Source: Pseudomonadota bacterium (GTDB lineage Bacteria; Desulfobacterota; Syntrophia; Syntrophales; UBA5619). Taken from it: 8,208 bases of DNA. Every line of letters begins with the position of its first letter. Position 1 is the first letter of the stretch. A model generated the notes under the pieces. That model worked only from the letters and a program-made list of their open reading frames with translations. It made no database searches and was not told where the DNA came from. Location: NCBI GenBank assembly GCA_018819165.1, contig JAHJQP010000019.1:1-8208 (forward strand), written 5' to 3'. Shown here in pieces: positions 1-5,579 of the stretch. A program made the translations under genes and the position numbers.

Positions 1-1692
1 GGGCTTCGCTCAATCAACAATATCGTGGATGTGACCAACTTTGTCATGGTGGAGATGGGCCAGCCCCTGCATGCCTTCGATTTCCGCTTTCTTGAAGAAG
101 GGAGGATCGTGGTCCGGAGGTCCCGGGAGGGGGAGCAATTCGTTTCCCTCGACGGAAAGGAAAGGACCCTGCGGGCCGACACGCTGATGATCTGCGATGG
201 TGTCAAGCCGGTGGCCGTCGGCGGGGTTATGGGCGGACTCAATTCCGAGGTCCAGTCGGATACGGAGACGATCCTTCTGGAGAGTGCCTATTTCGACCCC
301 TCCTCCATTCGCAAGACCTCGCGGGCGCTGGCCATGGGAACCGACGCCGCCTTCCGGTTCGAACGGGGGATTGATCCGGAAGGGGTGATCCGGGCGCTCG
401 ACCGGGCGGCCCGTCTCATGGCGGAGCTTTCCGGTGGAACGGTCTGCGCAAATGCGATCGATCAGTATCCCCGGAGGGTTGAGACGGCGTGCGACATCCC
501 CCTGCATGTGCAGCGGGTGCGCGATATCTTGGGTACGGCTGTTCCCGAAGCGGAGATGATCCGCATCCTCGAAAGCCTGGAGATGGCGGTCGATCCGGCC
601 GGCGATAGAGAGGGGGCTTTCAAGGTGACTCCCCCGACCTGCCGGGTGGATATCACGCGGGAGATCGACCTCATCGAAGAGATTGCCCGTCTGTACGGAT
701 ACGACAGGGTGCCGGTGACCCTGCCTGCGGTGTCCGTTGTTGCCGGAATCACGGACGGCAAGAGAACGGTCGAGGAGCGGGTGCGGGAAATCATGACCGG
801 CGCCGGCTATGGGGAGGCGATCAACTACAGTTTCATTGCACCGGAGGCCGTCGATCAACTCGGGCTCGGCGAAACGGACGAGCGGCGTTGCCAGGTCAGG
901 ATCAGAAACCCGCTGACGGAAGAACAGGCGGTCATGCGGACCACCATGATCTACAGTCTTCTACTCAACGCGAAAAGAAACGCCGATGTCGGCCGCTTCG
1001 ATCTCAAGATATTTGAGGTGGGCAGGACCTTCATCAGGCATGAGGAGGGGAAGCAGCCCCTGGAACAGAACCGGATGGCCTGTCTCATCACGGGACTGCG
1101 TTACGAAGACCGCTGGCATTCCCGGGATCTGCATGCAGATTTCTATGATATGAAAGGATGTGTGGAAAACATCCTTGATGCGCTTCGGATACCCGCTCCG
1201 TCATTCAAGTCCGGCATCCATGAGGCCTTTCTGCATCCGGGGAAATCCTGCGGCGTGTTCAGCGGGAACGAACCGGTTGGCTTTCTGGGAGAGATTCACC
1301 CGGACGTCCTGTCCCGCGTGGATCTGACCGGTCCGATCGTGGTATGCGAACTGGATCTGGATCGCCTAACAGAATATTATTCCGCAAAGGCGCCATTCCG
1401 CAGCATTCCCCGTTTTCCGTCGAGTTCGCGGGATGTGGCCTTTATGATCCGTCGCGAATTGGAGGCGGGAGAACTGCTCCGGCTGGCGAAAGATTTCCCT
1501 GAAGAATTACTTGAAAAAGTTCAAATTTTTGATGTATATGAAGGCCAAAACATCCCCGCGGGGATGAAGAGTTTGGGACTGCGGTTTTCATATCGCAGCG
1601 CGGAGAGGACATTGACCGATGAAGAGGTGAATGAGATCCACGGCGGGATTGTGCAGAAGATCGTGCAGGCAACGGAGGCGTCAGTGAGATAA
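1..1692 (+). CDS. pheT: Phenylalanyl-tRNA synthetase beta subunit, 5'-truncated by window edge
   Basis: This is the beta chain of the (alpha-beta)2 phenylalanyl-tRNA synthetase, which attaches phenylalanine to tRNA-Phe in the cytoplasm. The frame is open from base 1 and the first residues, GLRSINNIVDVTNFVM, are internal family sequence, so the true start lies outside. Against a family length near 800 residues, about 230 N-terminal residues (the tRNA-binding-like and B1 parts) are missing. Visible in order, in window codon numbers: the B3/B4 editing region beginning with GQPLHAFD (20-27) and FRFERGIDP (118-126); the B5 domain, about 161-242, ending with IEEIARLYGYDRVP (225-238); the catalytic-like core, about 243-460; and the C-terminal FDX-ACB anticodon-binding domain, about 466-563, starting FRSIPRFPSSSRDVAF. 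The stop is TAA. The catalytic alpha subunit gene pheS is expected immediately to the left. ihfA follows after 37 nt, the usual order. No frameshift or internal stop is seen. Confidence 0.97.
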   Translation, partial: GLRSINNIVDVTNFVMVEMGQPLHAFDFRFLEEGRIVVRRSREGEQFVSLDGKERTLRADTLMICDGVKPVAVGGVMGGLNSEVQSDTETILLESAYFDPSSIRKTSRALAMGTDAAFRFERGIDPEGVIRALDRAARLMAELSGGTVCANAIDQYPRRVETACDIPLHVQRVRDILGTAVPEAEMIRILESLEMAVDPAGDREGAFKVTPPTCRVDITREIDLIEEIARLYGYDRVPVTLPAVSVVAGITDGKRTVEERVREIMTGAGYGEAINYSFIAPEAVDQLGLGETDERRCQVRIRNPLTEEQAVMRTTMIYSLLLNAKRNADVGRFDLKIFEVGRTFIRHEEGKQPLEQNRMACLITGLRYEDRWHSRDLHADFYDMKGCVENILDALRIPAPSFKSGIHEAFLHPGKSCGVFSGNEPVGFLGEIHPDVLSRVDLTGPIVVCELDLDRLTEYYSAKAPFRSIPRFPSSSRDVAFMIRRELEAGELLRLAKDFPEELLEKVQIFDVYEGQNIPAGMKSLGLRFSYRSAERTLTDEEVNEIHGGIVQKIVQATEASVR

Positions 1693-1715
1693 GAACAGAC
1701 CAACCTGTAACAACC

Positions 1716-1723
1716 GGAGGAGG
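1716..1723 (+). promoter_or_regulatory. Strong ribosome binding site of ihfA
   Basis: GGAGGAGG lies 6 nt before the ATG at 1730. It is close to a full anti-16S match and fixes the ihfA start. It is the strongest site in the window and suggests high translation of a protein that sits downstream of a long synthetase message. Confidence 0.85.
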
Positions 1724-1729
1724 CAGAAA

Positions 1730-2005
1730 ATGACAAAGATCGATATCATTCAGGATGTTTACGAGAAGCTGGGATTTTCGAAGAAAGATTCGGCGCGGAT
1801 CGTCGAGTCGGTCTTCGATATCATCAAGGACAACCTGACGAGTGGTGAGAAGATCAAAATTTCCGGTTTTGGAAATTTTGTCGTCAAGGAGAAGAAATCC
1901 CGGCGGGGAAGGAACCCCCAGACCGGTGACGAGATCGCCATCTCGGCCCGAAGGGTGCTGACATTCAAGTCCAGTCAGGTCTTTCGCAAGGCGCTTAACG
2001 ATTAA
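1730..2005 (+). CDS. ihfA: Integration host factor alpha subunit (HU/IHF family)
   Basis: This encodes a 91-residue DNA-bending histone-like protein that normally pairs with an IhfB subunit to kink DNA at specific sites, acting in promoter architecture, recombination and replication. The whole HU/IHF fold is present: N-terminal helices (1-38), the ISGFGNF turn (44-50), and the beta-arm with RRGRNPQTGDEI (58-69). Pro63 is at the place of the proline that intercalates between base pairs. The stretch ARRVLTFKSSQVFRKAL looks like IHF alpha (R-x-[VL]-TF) more than HU (usually K-x-PAFKPG), and the position directly after pheT matches the pheST-ihfA order known from enterobacteria. The strong ribosome binding site decides the start. 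Probable co-transcription with pheT, since no promoter or terminator is seen in the 37-nt gap. The partner gene is not in the window. Alternative: a homodimeric HU-like protein. Confidence 0.92.
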   Translation: MTKIDIIQDVYEKLGFSKKDSARIVESVFDIIKDNLTSGEKIKISGFGNFVVKEKKSRRGRNPQTGDEIAISARRVLTFKSSQVFRKALND

Positions 2006-2026
2006 TCAGAGCCCTTTTGAATTATG

Positions 2027-2043
2027 ACGCTCTCGTAAAAAAG
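2027..2043 (+). repeat. Possible solo terminus of a related repeat
   Basis: GACGCTCTCGTAAAAAA ends in TCGTAAAAA, the same core as the terminus of the 146-bp palindromic repeat 24 nt further on, in the same orientation. No matching inverted end belongs to it, so it may be a remnant of a second, slightly different copy. The match is short and could be chance. Confidence 0.35.
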
Positions 2044-2065
2044 TTGGTAAAGCCTTAAATGGGGT

Positions 2066-2211
2066 CGGCTTCGTAAAAAGATCCAGAGGCAAGGCGCGCG
2101 AGTCCTGAGGAATAAGGCGTACTTTTGCGTACGCCGCAGGCCTGCCTCCGCGAAGGCGGGGGAGGGATGAAGCGCAACGCCGAAAGAGGTCTTGGACTTT
2201 TTACGAAGCCG
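2066..2211. repeat. Palindromic MITE-like repeat with 15-bp inverted ends
   Basis: The element begins with CGGCTTCGTAAAAAG (2066-2080) and ends with its exact reverse complement CTTTTTACGAAGCCG (2197-2211). Inside are two further hairpins: GGCGTAC (2116-2122) with GTACGCC (2129-2135) around a 6-nt loop, and CCTGCCT (2141-2147) with AGGCGGG (2154-2160), which has one G-U pair and a 6-nt loop. The rest of the arms is an imperfect palindrome. There is no open reading frame worth calling and no evident target-site duplication. It fills most of the gap between ihfA and the MerR-type gene. I associate this terminus and the internal motif AAGGCG...GATGAAGCGCAACGC with dispersed intergenic repeats of deltaproteobacteria, from memory and unchecked. 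If transcribed it would fold into a branched RNA stem. Confidence 0.8.
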
Positions 2212-2281
2212 TCAATTCTTAAGCGGCGGCACATCAAGGGCTGAGGACTGAGGTCGACATGCATGATGTTGGGATTTGATT

Positions 2282-2626
2282 ATGAACAGGTCGATTCCCG
2301 ATAAGTCCTATTTCCGGATCGGCGAAGTCAGCCGGTTATTGAATGTCCAGCCTTACGTGATCCGCTACTGGGAATCAGAATTCAAAACGGTCAGACCGAT
2401 CCGCACCCGATCCGATCAGAGACTCTATCGACGAAGGGATGTCGAGGAGTTGCTGACGATCAGAAAACTCCTCTACGAGGAGAATTTCACGATCAATGGG
2501 GCCAGGAAACAGCTCCGGAAGATGCGGTCGGGGGTATTTGCGGCCGCCGGTGATAGAAGGGAAGAGCTCCTTACGGAAATAGAAAAAGGTTTACGGCAGA
2601 TCAGAGACATCGTCAGCGGATCCTGA
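2282..2626 (+). CDS. MerR-family transcriptional regulator, single-domain, downstream of ihfA
   Basis: This is a 114-residue DNA-binding protein. The N-terminal winged helix-turn-helix is clear: YFRIGEVSRLLNVQPYVIRY (10-29) is the helix-turn-helix, followed by WESEF and a wing with RTRSDQRLYRRRDVEEL (about 42-58). After it come helices (TIRKLLYEENFTINGARKQL) and a short charged tail, probably the dimerisation helix. No effector domain and no metal-binding cysteines are present, so the usual MerR metal sensing is unlikely. The ligand and targets cannot be read from the sequence. A MerR-type gene after pheST-ihfA is a recurring deltaproteobacterial arrangement, which suggests housekeeping rather than resistance. 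The start is uncertain: ATG 2282 is chosen, but in-frame TTG 2276 is possible, and both have only a weak ribosome binding site. The gene is separated from ihfA by the palindromic repeat, so it may have its own promoter, which I could not identify. Confidence 0.85.
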   Translation: MNRSIPDKSYFRIGEVSRLLNVQPYVIRYWESEFKTVRPIRTRSDQRLYRRRDVEELLTIRKLLYEENFTINGARKQLRKMRSGVFAAAGDRREELLTEIEKGLRQIRDIVSGS

Positions 2627-2628
2627 CT

Positions 2629-2640
2629 GCTTCGTAAAAA
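2629..2640 (+). repeat. Solo copy of the repeat terminus core after the MerR-type gene
   Basis: GCTTCGTAAAAA begins 3 nt after the MerR-type stop codon. It matches 12 bases of the left end of the palindromic repeat at 2066-2080, in direct orientation. No inverted partner follows, so it looks like a remnant end or a short shared motif. The regulator gene is therefore flanked by like sequences on both sides. Confidence 0.45.
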
Positions 2641-2681
2641 TTCGGCGAGTCGTAAGGTCGCCAATCTCAGCACTAAAACAC

Positions 2682-2723
2682 AAGGCCGACGGAAACCTTC
2701 CGGTTTCATATCGGCCTTTTTTT
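2682..2723 (+). terminator. Intrinsic terminator of the MerR-type gene, probably bidirectional
   Basis: AAGGCCGA (2682-2689) pairs perfectly with TCGGCCTT (2711-2718). An inner stem GAAACC (2692-2697) with GGTTTC (2702-2707) closes a TTCC loop. Seven Ts (2717-2723) follow directly. This ends the pheT-ihfA-merR side. On the minus strand the same hairpin is followed by TGTGTTTT, so it may also stop the convergent cysteine-rich gene, more weakly. Confidence 0.92.
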
Positions 2724-2789
2724 ATCGATTGCATCCTGCCCGCCGGAAACCGGAAGGCGGATGGGAGACACGCGGCTGCATTCCCGAAG

Positions 2790-3071
2790 TTACTTCTTGT
2801 TTGCCCGCTTGGAGGCCTTCAGCGGATTGACTTTCTGCGCCGCATCTTTGACGTCCGTCTTCAGATGGGAGGCCGTCGGGCATTTTCCGGTCCGCCATTT
2901 TCCGGCCGGATCCGGATAAACCCGGCAATACTTGCCCGTTTCACACTCGATAACCTTGTTGCATCCTTCACATTTGTCGATGATATCGTGACAGCTTCCA
3001 CCGTTGAATCCGCAGCCCTTCTTCGTCATGAAGCCGCACTCTGCACCGCTCTTGATGGTTTGACAAATCAT
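2790..3071 (-). CDS. Small cysteine-rich protein, PxxKW family
   Basis: This encodes a 93-residue soluble protein with nine cysteines at residues 3, 12, 20, 27, 34, 37, 43, 49 and 64, including one CxxC (34-37). It has no signal peptide and no membrane segment. The motif PAGKW (55-59) followed by RTGKCP fits the name-giving signature of the PxxKW cysteine-rich family, which I recall from deltaproteobacteria. The tail from about residue 70 is lysine-rich and ends NPLKASKRANKK. Function is unknown. The cysteine pattern suggests bound zinc or an iron-sulfur cluster in a reducing cytoplasm, and the basic tail could touch nucleic acid; both are inference. The start ATG is well supported by AAGAGGAG (3078-3085), 6 nt upstream on the minus strand. 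The gene stands alone, convergent with the MerR-type gene, with its own strong promoter and a leader containing a terminator. A plus-strand ORF overlapping it (2865-3197) has no family features and is rejected. Confidence 0.85.
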   Translation of the reverse strand: MICQTIKSGAECGFMTKKGCGFNGGSCHDIIDKCEGCNKVIECETGKYCRVYPDPAGKWRTGKCPTASHLKTDVKDAAQKVNPLKASKRANKK

Positions 3072-3077
3072 GTTAAT

Positions 3078-3085
3078 CTCCTCTT
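3078..3085 (-). promoter_or_regulatory. Ribosome binding site of the cysteine-rich protein gene
   Basis: Read on the minus strand, AAGAGGAG sits 6 nt before the ATG ending at 3071. It fixes the start of the PxxKW-type protein and lies downstream of the leader terminator, so it is translated only from transcripts that read through. Confidence 0.85.
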
Positions 3086-3104
3086 CGACGGATCAGTTTT
3101 TATT

Positions 3105-3158
3105 CTAAAAAAACCGACCCGCTTCCAATACCAAATTCATGGCCAAGTCGGGTCGGTT
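3105..3158 (-). terminator. Intrinsic terminator in the 5' leader of the cysteine-rich gene
   Basis: On the minus strand AACCGACCCG (3158-3149) and CGGGTCGGTT (3121-3112) form a perfect 10-bp, GC-rich stem around a 27-nt loop. Seven Ts (3113-3107) end it. The plus strand has no T-run after the hairpin, so the direction is minus. It lies between the predicted promoter (3182-3210) and the gene start at 3071, about 34 nt before the ATG. It either attenuates the gene or ends a separate small RNA of roughly 70 nt starting near 3175. The loop is longer than in a typical constitutive terminator, leaving room for an alternative fold or ligand. I matched it to no known riboswitch class. Confidence 0.8.
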
Positions 3159-3181
3159 ATTCCCTTCCTTAAAGGAGCGCT

Positions 3182-3210
3182 TTGCTATCAAAAATAATAC
3201 TGTCTGTCAA
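3182..3210 (-). promoter_or_regulatory. Sigma70-type promoter for the cysteine-rich gene
   Basis: On the minus strand a perfect -35 box TTGACA (3210-3205) is followed after exactly 17 nt by TAGCAA (3187-3182). That -10 box is weak but is preceded by TG one base upstream, which makes an extended -10. The start of transcription would be near 3175, giving a leader of about 100 nt. Phased A/T tracts lie immediately upstream of the -35 box. Confidence 0.65.
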
Positions 3211-3232
3211 GAAAAAAATGCGAAAAAAATGC
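3211..3232 (-). promoter_or_regulatory. Two phased A-tracts in a tandem 11-bp repeat, UP-element-like
   Basis: GAAAAAAATGC occurs twice in perfect tandem (3211-3221 and 3222-3232). Each unit has a run of seven As, and the period is about one helical turn. Seen from the minus strand these are T-tracts directly upstream of the -35 box. Such tracts are known to bend DNA and to act as contact sites for the RNA polymerase alpha subunit; that role here is inferred from position. Confidence 0.55.
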
Positions 3233-3455
3233 GTATCTCGGCTGTGGCCCCCATCCCGTTCACGCATCATGTCTGGTCAGAATCTCATAAATATTGATGT
3301 GATCATGGAGGCAATGGATTGACTTCACCGACCATTCATGTTAGGCAACGCCATCGATAGGTTCCGGAACACACTTTTGTGTTTCTGCAGGGGAATCTTT
3401 CCGGTCAAGATCCTCTACTGAATTACCGTCTTGTGTATGGTGCTGTCCATCTGAT
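3233..3455. other. Gene-poor interval before the phosphotransferase genes
   Basis: No convincing gene is found in these 223 nt. They hold a perfect 10-bp palindrome GTTCCGGAAC (3361-3370) and, adjoining it, a short hairpin ACAC-TTTT-GTGT (3371-3382). A weak plus-strand promoter candidate for the HPr operon is TTGACT (3319-3324) with TAGGCA (3342-3347) at 17-nt spacing and a preceding TG. The -10 match is poor. The interval must contain the control region of the HPr gene, unless that gene is read from a transcript I cannot see. Confidence 0.4.
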
Positions 3456-3725
3456 ATGGTAAAGATAAGGACATTTGATATCGCGAACAGGCTGGGAATT
3501 CATGCCAGGGTAGCCGCCAAACTGGTCGAAACGGCCAATCGCTTCCAAGCGGATATCTTCCTGGAGAAGGACGGGGTCGAGGTCAACGGGCGGAGCATCC
3601 TTGGCATCCTGACCCTGTTTTGTCCCCGGGGGAGCCGGTTGACGATTCGTGCAGAGGGCGCCGACGCGGAAGAGGCGATGGAGGCCTTTGCGCGGCTGAT
3701 TGCGGAGAAATTCGGGGAAGCGTGA
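3456..3725 (+). CDS. ptsH: Phosphocarrier protein HPr
   Basis: This is an 89-residue cytoplasmic carrier that takes a phosphoryl group from enzyme I on a histidine and passes it to enzyme II proteins or regulators. The active-site signature is GIHARVAAKLVETANRF, with the phospho-acceptor His16 and the conserved Arg18. The second signature, VNGRSILGILTL, contains Ser47 at the place of the regulatory serine used by HPr kinase in other bacteria; no such kinase gene is in the window. The family length is 85-90. A notable deviation is valine after HAR where most sugar-PTS HPr proteins have proline (HARPA). The start ATG 3456 gives the normal N-terminus, but no clear ribosome binding site precedes it. 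Enzyme I follows 49 nt downstream and is surely its phosphate donor. No enzyme II gene is present, so the physiological acceptor is unknown. Confidence 0.93.
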   Translation: MVKIRTFDIANRLGIHARVAAKLVETANRFQADIFLEKDGVEVNGRSILGILTLFCPRGSRLTIRAEGADAEEAMEAFARLIAEKFGEA

Positions 3726-3774
3726 CGGTGCGGCGGTCATGACCGTTGTCCGATCTGTGGGGATAGAGGATTTC

Positions 3775-5556
3775 ATGGGTGAGGATGATCTGAAAGAAAC
3801 TACTGTGATGAAGGGGATCGGCGTTTCACCAGGCGTTGTCATCGGCAAGGCTTACCTCTTCGACCGCCGGGATGCCCAGGTTCCCCTTTACAAGCTGAAC
3901 GATCCATCCCTGATCGCCGGAGAGATCAGGCGTTTCAGAAAGGCCCTTAGGGAATCGGAAAAACAGCTCATCGAGCTGAAGAATCAGCTCAGCGATCTGG
4001 GCGGGGGGATGCAGCCGCTCTACATCATCGATATCCATATCATGATTTTGCGGGATCGGAAATTCATCGACCGTACCATCCGGAATATCCGGGAGATGTC
4101 TGTCAATGCCGAATGGGCTGTGCGGATGACCATCGACAAATATCGGGAGATCTTCGACAGGATGGAGGACGATTATCTCCGCGGGCGCATCAGCGACATC
4201 CAGTACGCCGGGCAGCGGATTATCACAAATCTCGGCGAAAAAAACCTGACGGTCGTCGAGATGGGGGAAGGGTTCATCATCATCGCCACCGACCTGTCGC
4301 CCGCCGACACGGCGCAGATGAAGATCGACCGGGTGCTCGGATTCGCCACGGACATGGGCGGGAAGACCTCCCATACGGCGATTGTGGCCCGGTCGCTCGA
4401 GATCCCCGCCGTGCTGGGGCTGGAGAACATCACCCGGTCTGTCCAGACCAACGATGACATCATCATAGACGGTTCCGCCGGGGTTGTGATCGTCCGTCCC
4501 GATCCGGAGGTCAGCAAGCGCTACGAAGAGAAGAAGCGGCTGTATGAGGAAGCCCAGGACGATCTGCTGGATTACGCCAAACTGCCCGCAGTGACGAAGG
4601 ACAGCTACAGTGTGGAAATCGGCGGCAACATCGAATTCATCGAAGAGATCCCTTCCGCAATTGCCCACGGGGCGGACGGGATCGGGCTTTACCGGACGGA
4701 GTTTATCTACATCAACCGGAAGCAACTCCCAGACGAGGAGGATCATCTCGCCAATTATCGCTCCGTGGTCGGTGTCGAGGGCCTTTCCTGGTCGACCATC
4801 CGCACCTTCGACCTGGGCGGCGACAAGTTTTTCCCGAACGCCCAGACTTCCCGTGAATTGAATCCGCAGATGGGGCTTCGGGGCATCCGGTTCTGCCTGA
4901 AGGAGGTGGAACTCTTCAAGGTCCAGCTCCGGGCGATCCTCCGGGCGAGCGACCGGGGGAAACTCCGGATCATGTTCCCGATGATTTCCGGTATCGAGGA
5001 GATCCTTGAGGCTAAACGGATCTTTTACGAGGTGAAAAATGAGCTGCTGAAAAGAGGGGTGGCTGTCGGGAACGATATCGAAATCGGGGTAATGATCGAG
5101 GTCCCTTCGGCGGTGATCGTCGCCGAGGAACTGGCCAAAGAGGTGGATTTTTTCAGTATCGGAACAAATGACCTCATCCAATATGTTCTGGCGATTGACC
5201 GGATCAATGAAAGGGTCACCTACCTGTATGAACCACTCCATCCGGCCGTCCTGAGCCTGATCAAACAGGTCGTGGATATCGGGCACAAAGCCGGTATCCG
5301 GGTGGCGATGTGCGGGGAGATGGCGGGGGATCCGACCTATACAATGATCCTGTTAGGACTGGAACTCGACGAGCTGAGCATGAATCCGCTGGCCATCCCC
5401 CGTGTGAAAAAGATCGTCCGGGGGTCCACGTTGAAGGAGTCGAAGACCCTCCTGAACAAGGTAATGACGCTTTCCTCCTCTTCAGAAATCCGGGCGCTTG
5501 TCGAGGCGACCATGCAGAAACGCTTCCCGGAGGAATTTCAGGTGAACGGCCAGTGA
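3775..5556 (+). CDS. ptsI: Phosphoenolpyruvate-protein phosphotransferase (enzyme I)
   Basis: Enzyme I phosphorylates itself from phosphoenolpyruvate and then phosphorylates HPr. From ATG 3775 the protein has 593 residues, close to the family's 570-590. In order: the N-terminal strand KGIGVSPGVVIGKAYLFDR, the helical HPr-binding region (about 45-160), the phosphohistidine site GGKTSHTAIVARSLEIPAV with His200, and the C-terminal phosphoenolpyruvate barrel. The barrel shows DGIGLYRTEF (301-310), TFDLGGDKFF, NPQMGLRGIRF, IGVMIEVPSAV (437-447), GTNDLIQYVLAIDR (463-476) and the catalytic cysteine in VAMCGEMAGDP (Cys513). There is no GAF domain, so this is the classical type and not the nitrogen-PTS type PtsP. 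ATG 3775 is chosen because GAGGA (3766-3770) precedes it; ATG 3739 and ATG 3808 are in-frame alternatives. It forms an operon with HPr upstream and probably plsB downstream, with no terminator in either gap. Confidence 0.95.
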   Translation: MGEDDLKETTVMKGIGVSPGVVIGKAYLFDRRDAQVPLYKLNDPSLIAGEIRRFRKALRESEKQLIELKNQLSDLGGGMQPLYIIDIHIMILRDRKFIDRTIRNIREMSVNAEWAVRMTIDKYREIFDRMEDDYLRGRISDIQYAGQRIITNLGEKNLTVVEMGEGFIIIATDLSPADTAQMKIDRVLGFATDMGGKTSHTAIVARSLEIPAVLGLENITRSVQTNDDIIIDGSAGVVIVRPDPEVSKRYEEKKRLYEEAQDDLLDYAKLPAVTKDSYSVEIGGNIEFIEEIPSAIAHGADGIGLYRTEFIYINRKQLPDEEDHLANYRSVVGVEGLSWSTIRTFDLGGDKFFPNAQTSRELNPQMGLRGIRFCLKEVELFKVQLRAILRASDRGKLRIMFPMISGIEEILEAKRIFYEVKNELLKRGVAVGNDIEIGVMIEVPSAVIVAEELAKEVDFFSIGTNDLIQYVLAIDRINERVTYLYEPLHPAVLSLIKQVVDIGHKAGIRVAMCGEMAGDPTYTMILLGLELDELSMNPLAIPRVKKIVRGSTLKESKTLLNKVMTLSSSSEIRALVEATMQKRFPEEFQVNGQ

Positions 5557-5579
5557 AAACCTGGACGGGAGAGACTTCC

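Noticed and set aside
10..858. Minus-strand open frame of 282 codons opposite pheT
   Set aside because: It is the antisense shadow of the conserved B3/B4 and B5 domains of PheT.
2644..2662. Hairpin GGCGA...TCGCC after the MerR-type gene
   Set aside because: The 5-bp stem has a 9-nt loop and no T-run. It is too weak to call as a regulatory element.
2740..2760. Hairpin CCGCC...GGCGG downstream of the cysteine-rich gene as its own terminator
   Set aside because: The stem is only 5 bp with an 11-nt loop and no T-run follows on the minus strand at once. The stronger hairpin at 2682-2723 is the better stop.
2865..3197. Plus-strand frame of 110 codons across the cysteine-rich gene
   Set aside because: It runs through the minus-strand gene, its leader terminator and most of the -10 box, lacks a good ribosome binding site, and shows no family sequence. 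The minus-strand gene has a motif and a strong ribosome binding site.
3290..3305. CRP/FNR-like site around ATTGATGTGATCAT
   Set aside because: Only half of either consensus is met and the symmetry is short (TGAT-GTG-ATCA), so chance is likely.
3319..3347. Promoter TTGACT - 17 nt - TAGGCA for the HPr operon
   Set aside because: The -10 box matches consensus at only about two positions. It is mentioned as a candidate within the interval entry but not called as a feature.
3826..5286. Long minus-strand open frame of 486 codons opposite enzyme I
   Set aside because: It is the antisense shadow of ptsI, whose plus-strand frame shows all enzyme I motifs. The minus product is rich in Asp, His and Pro and resembles no family.
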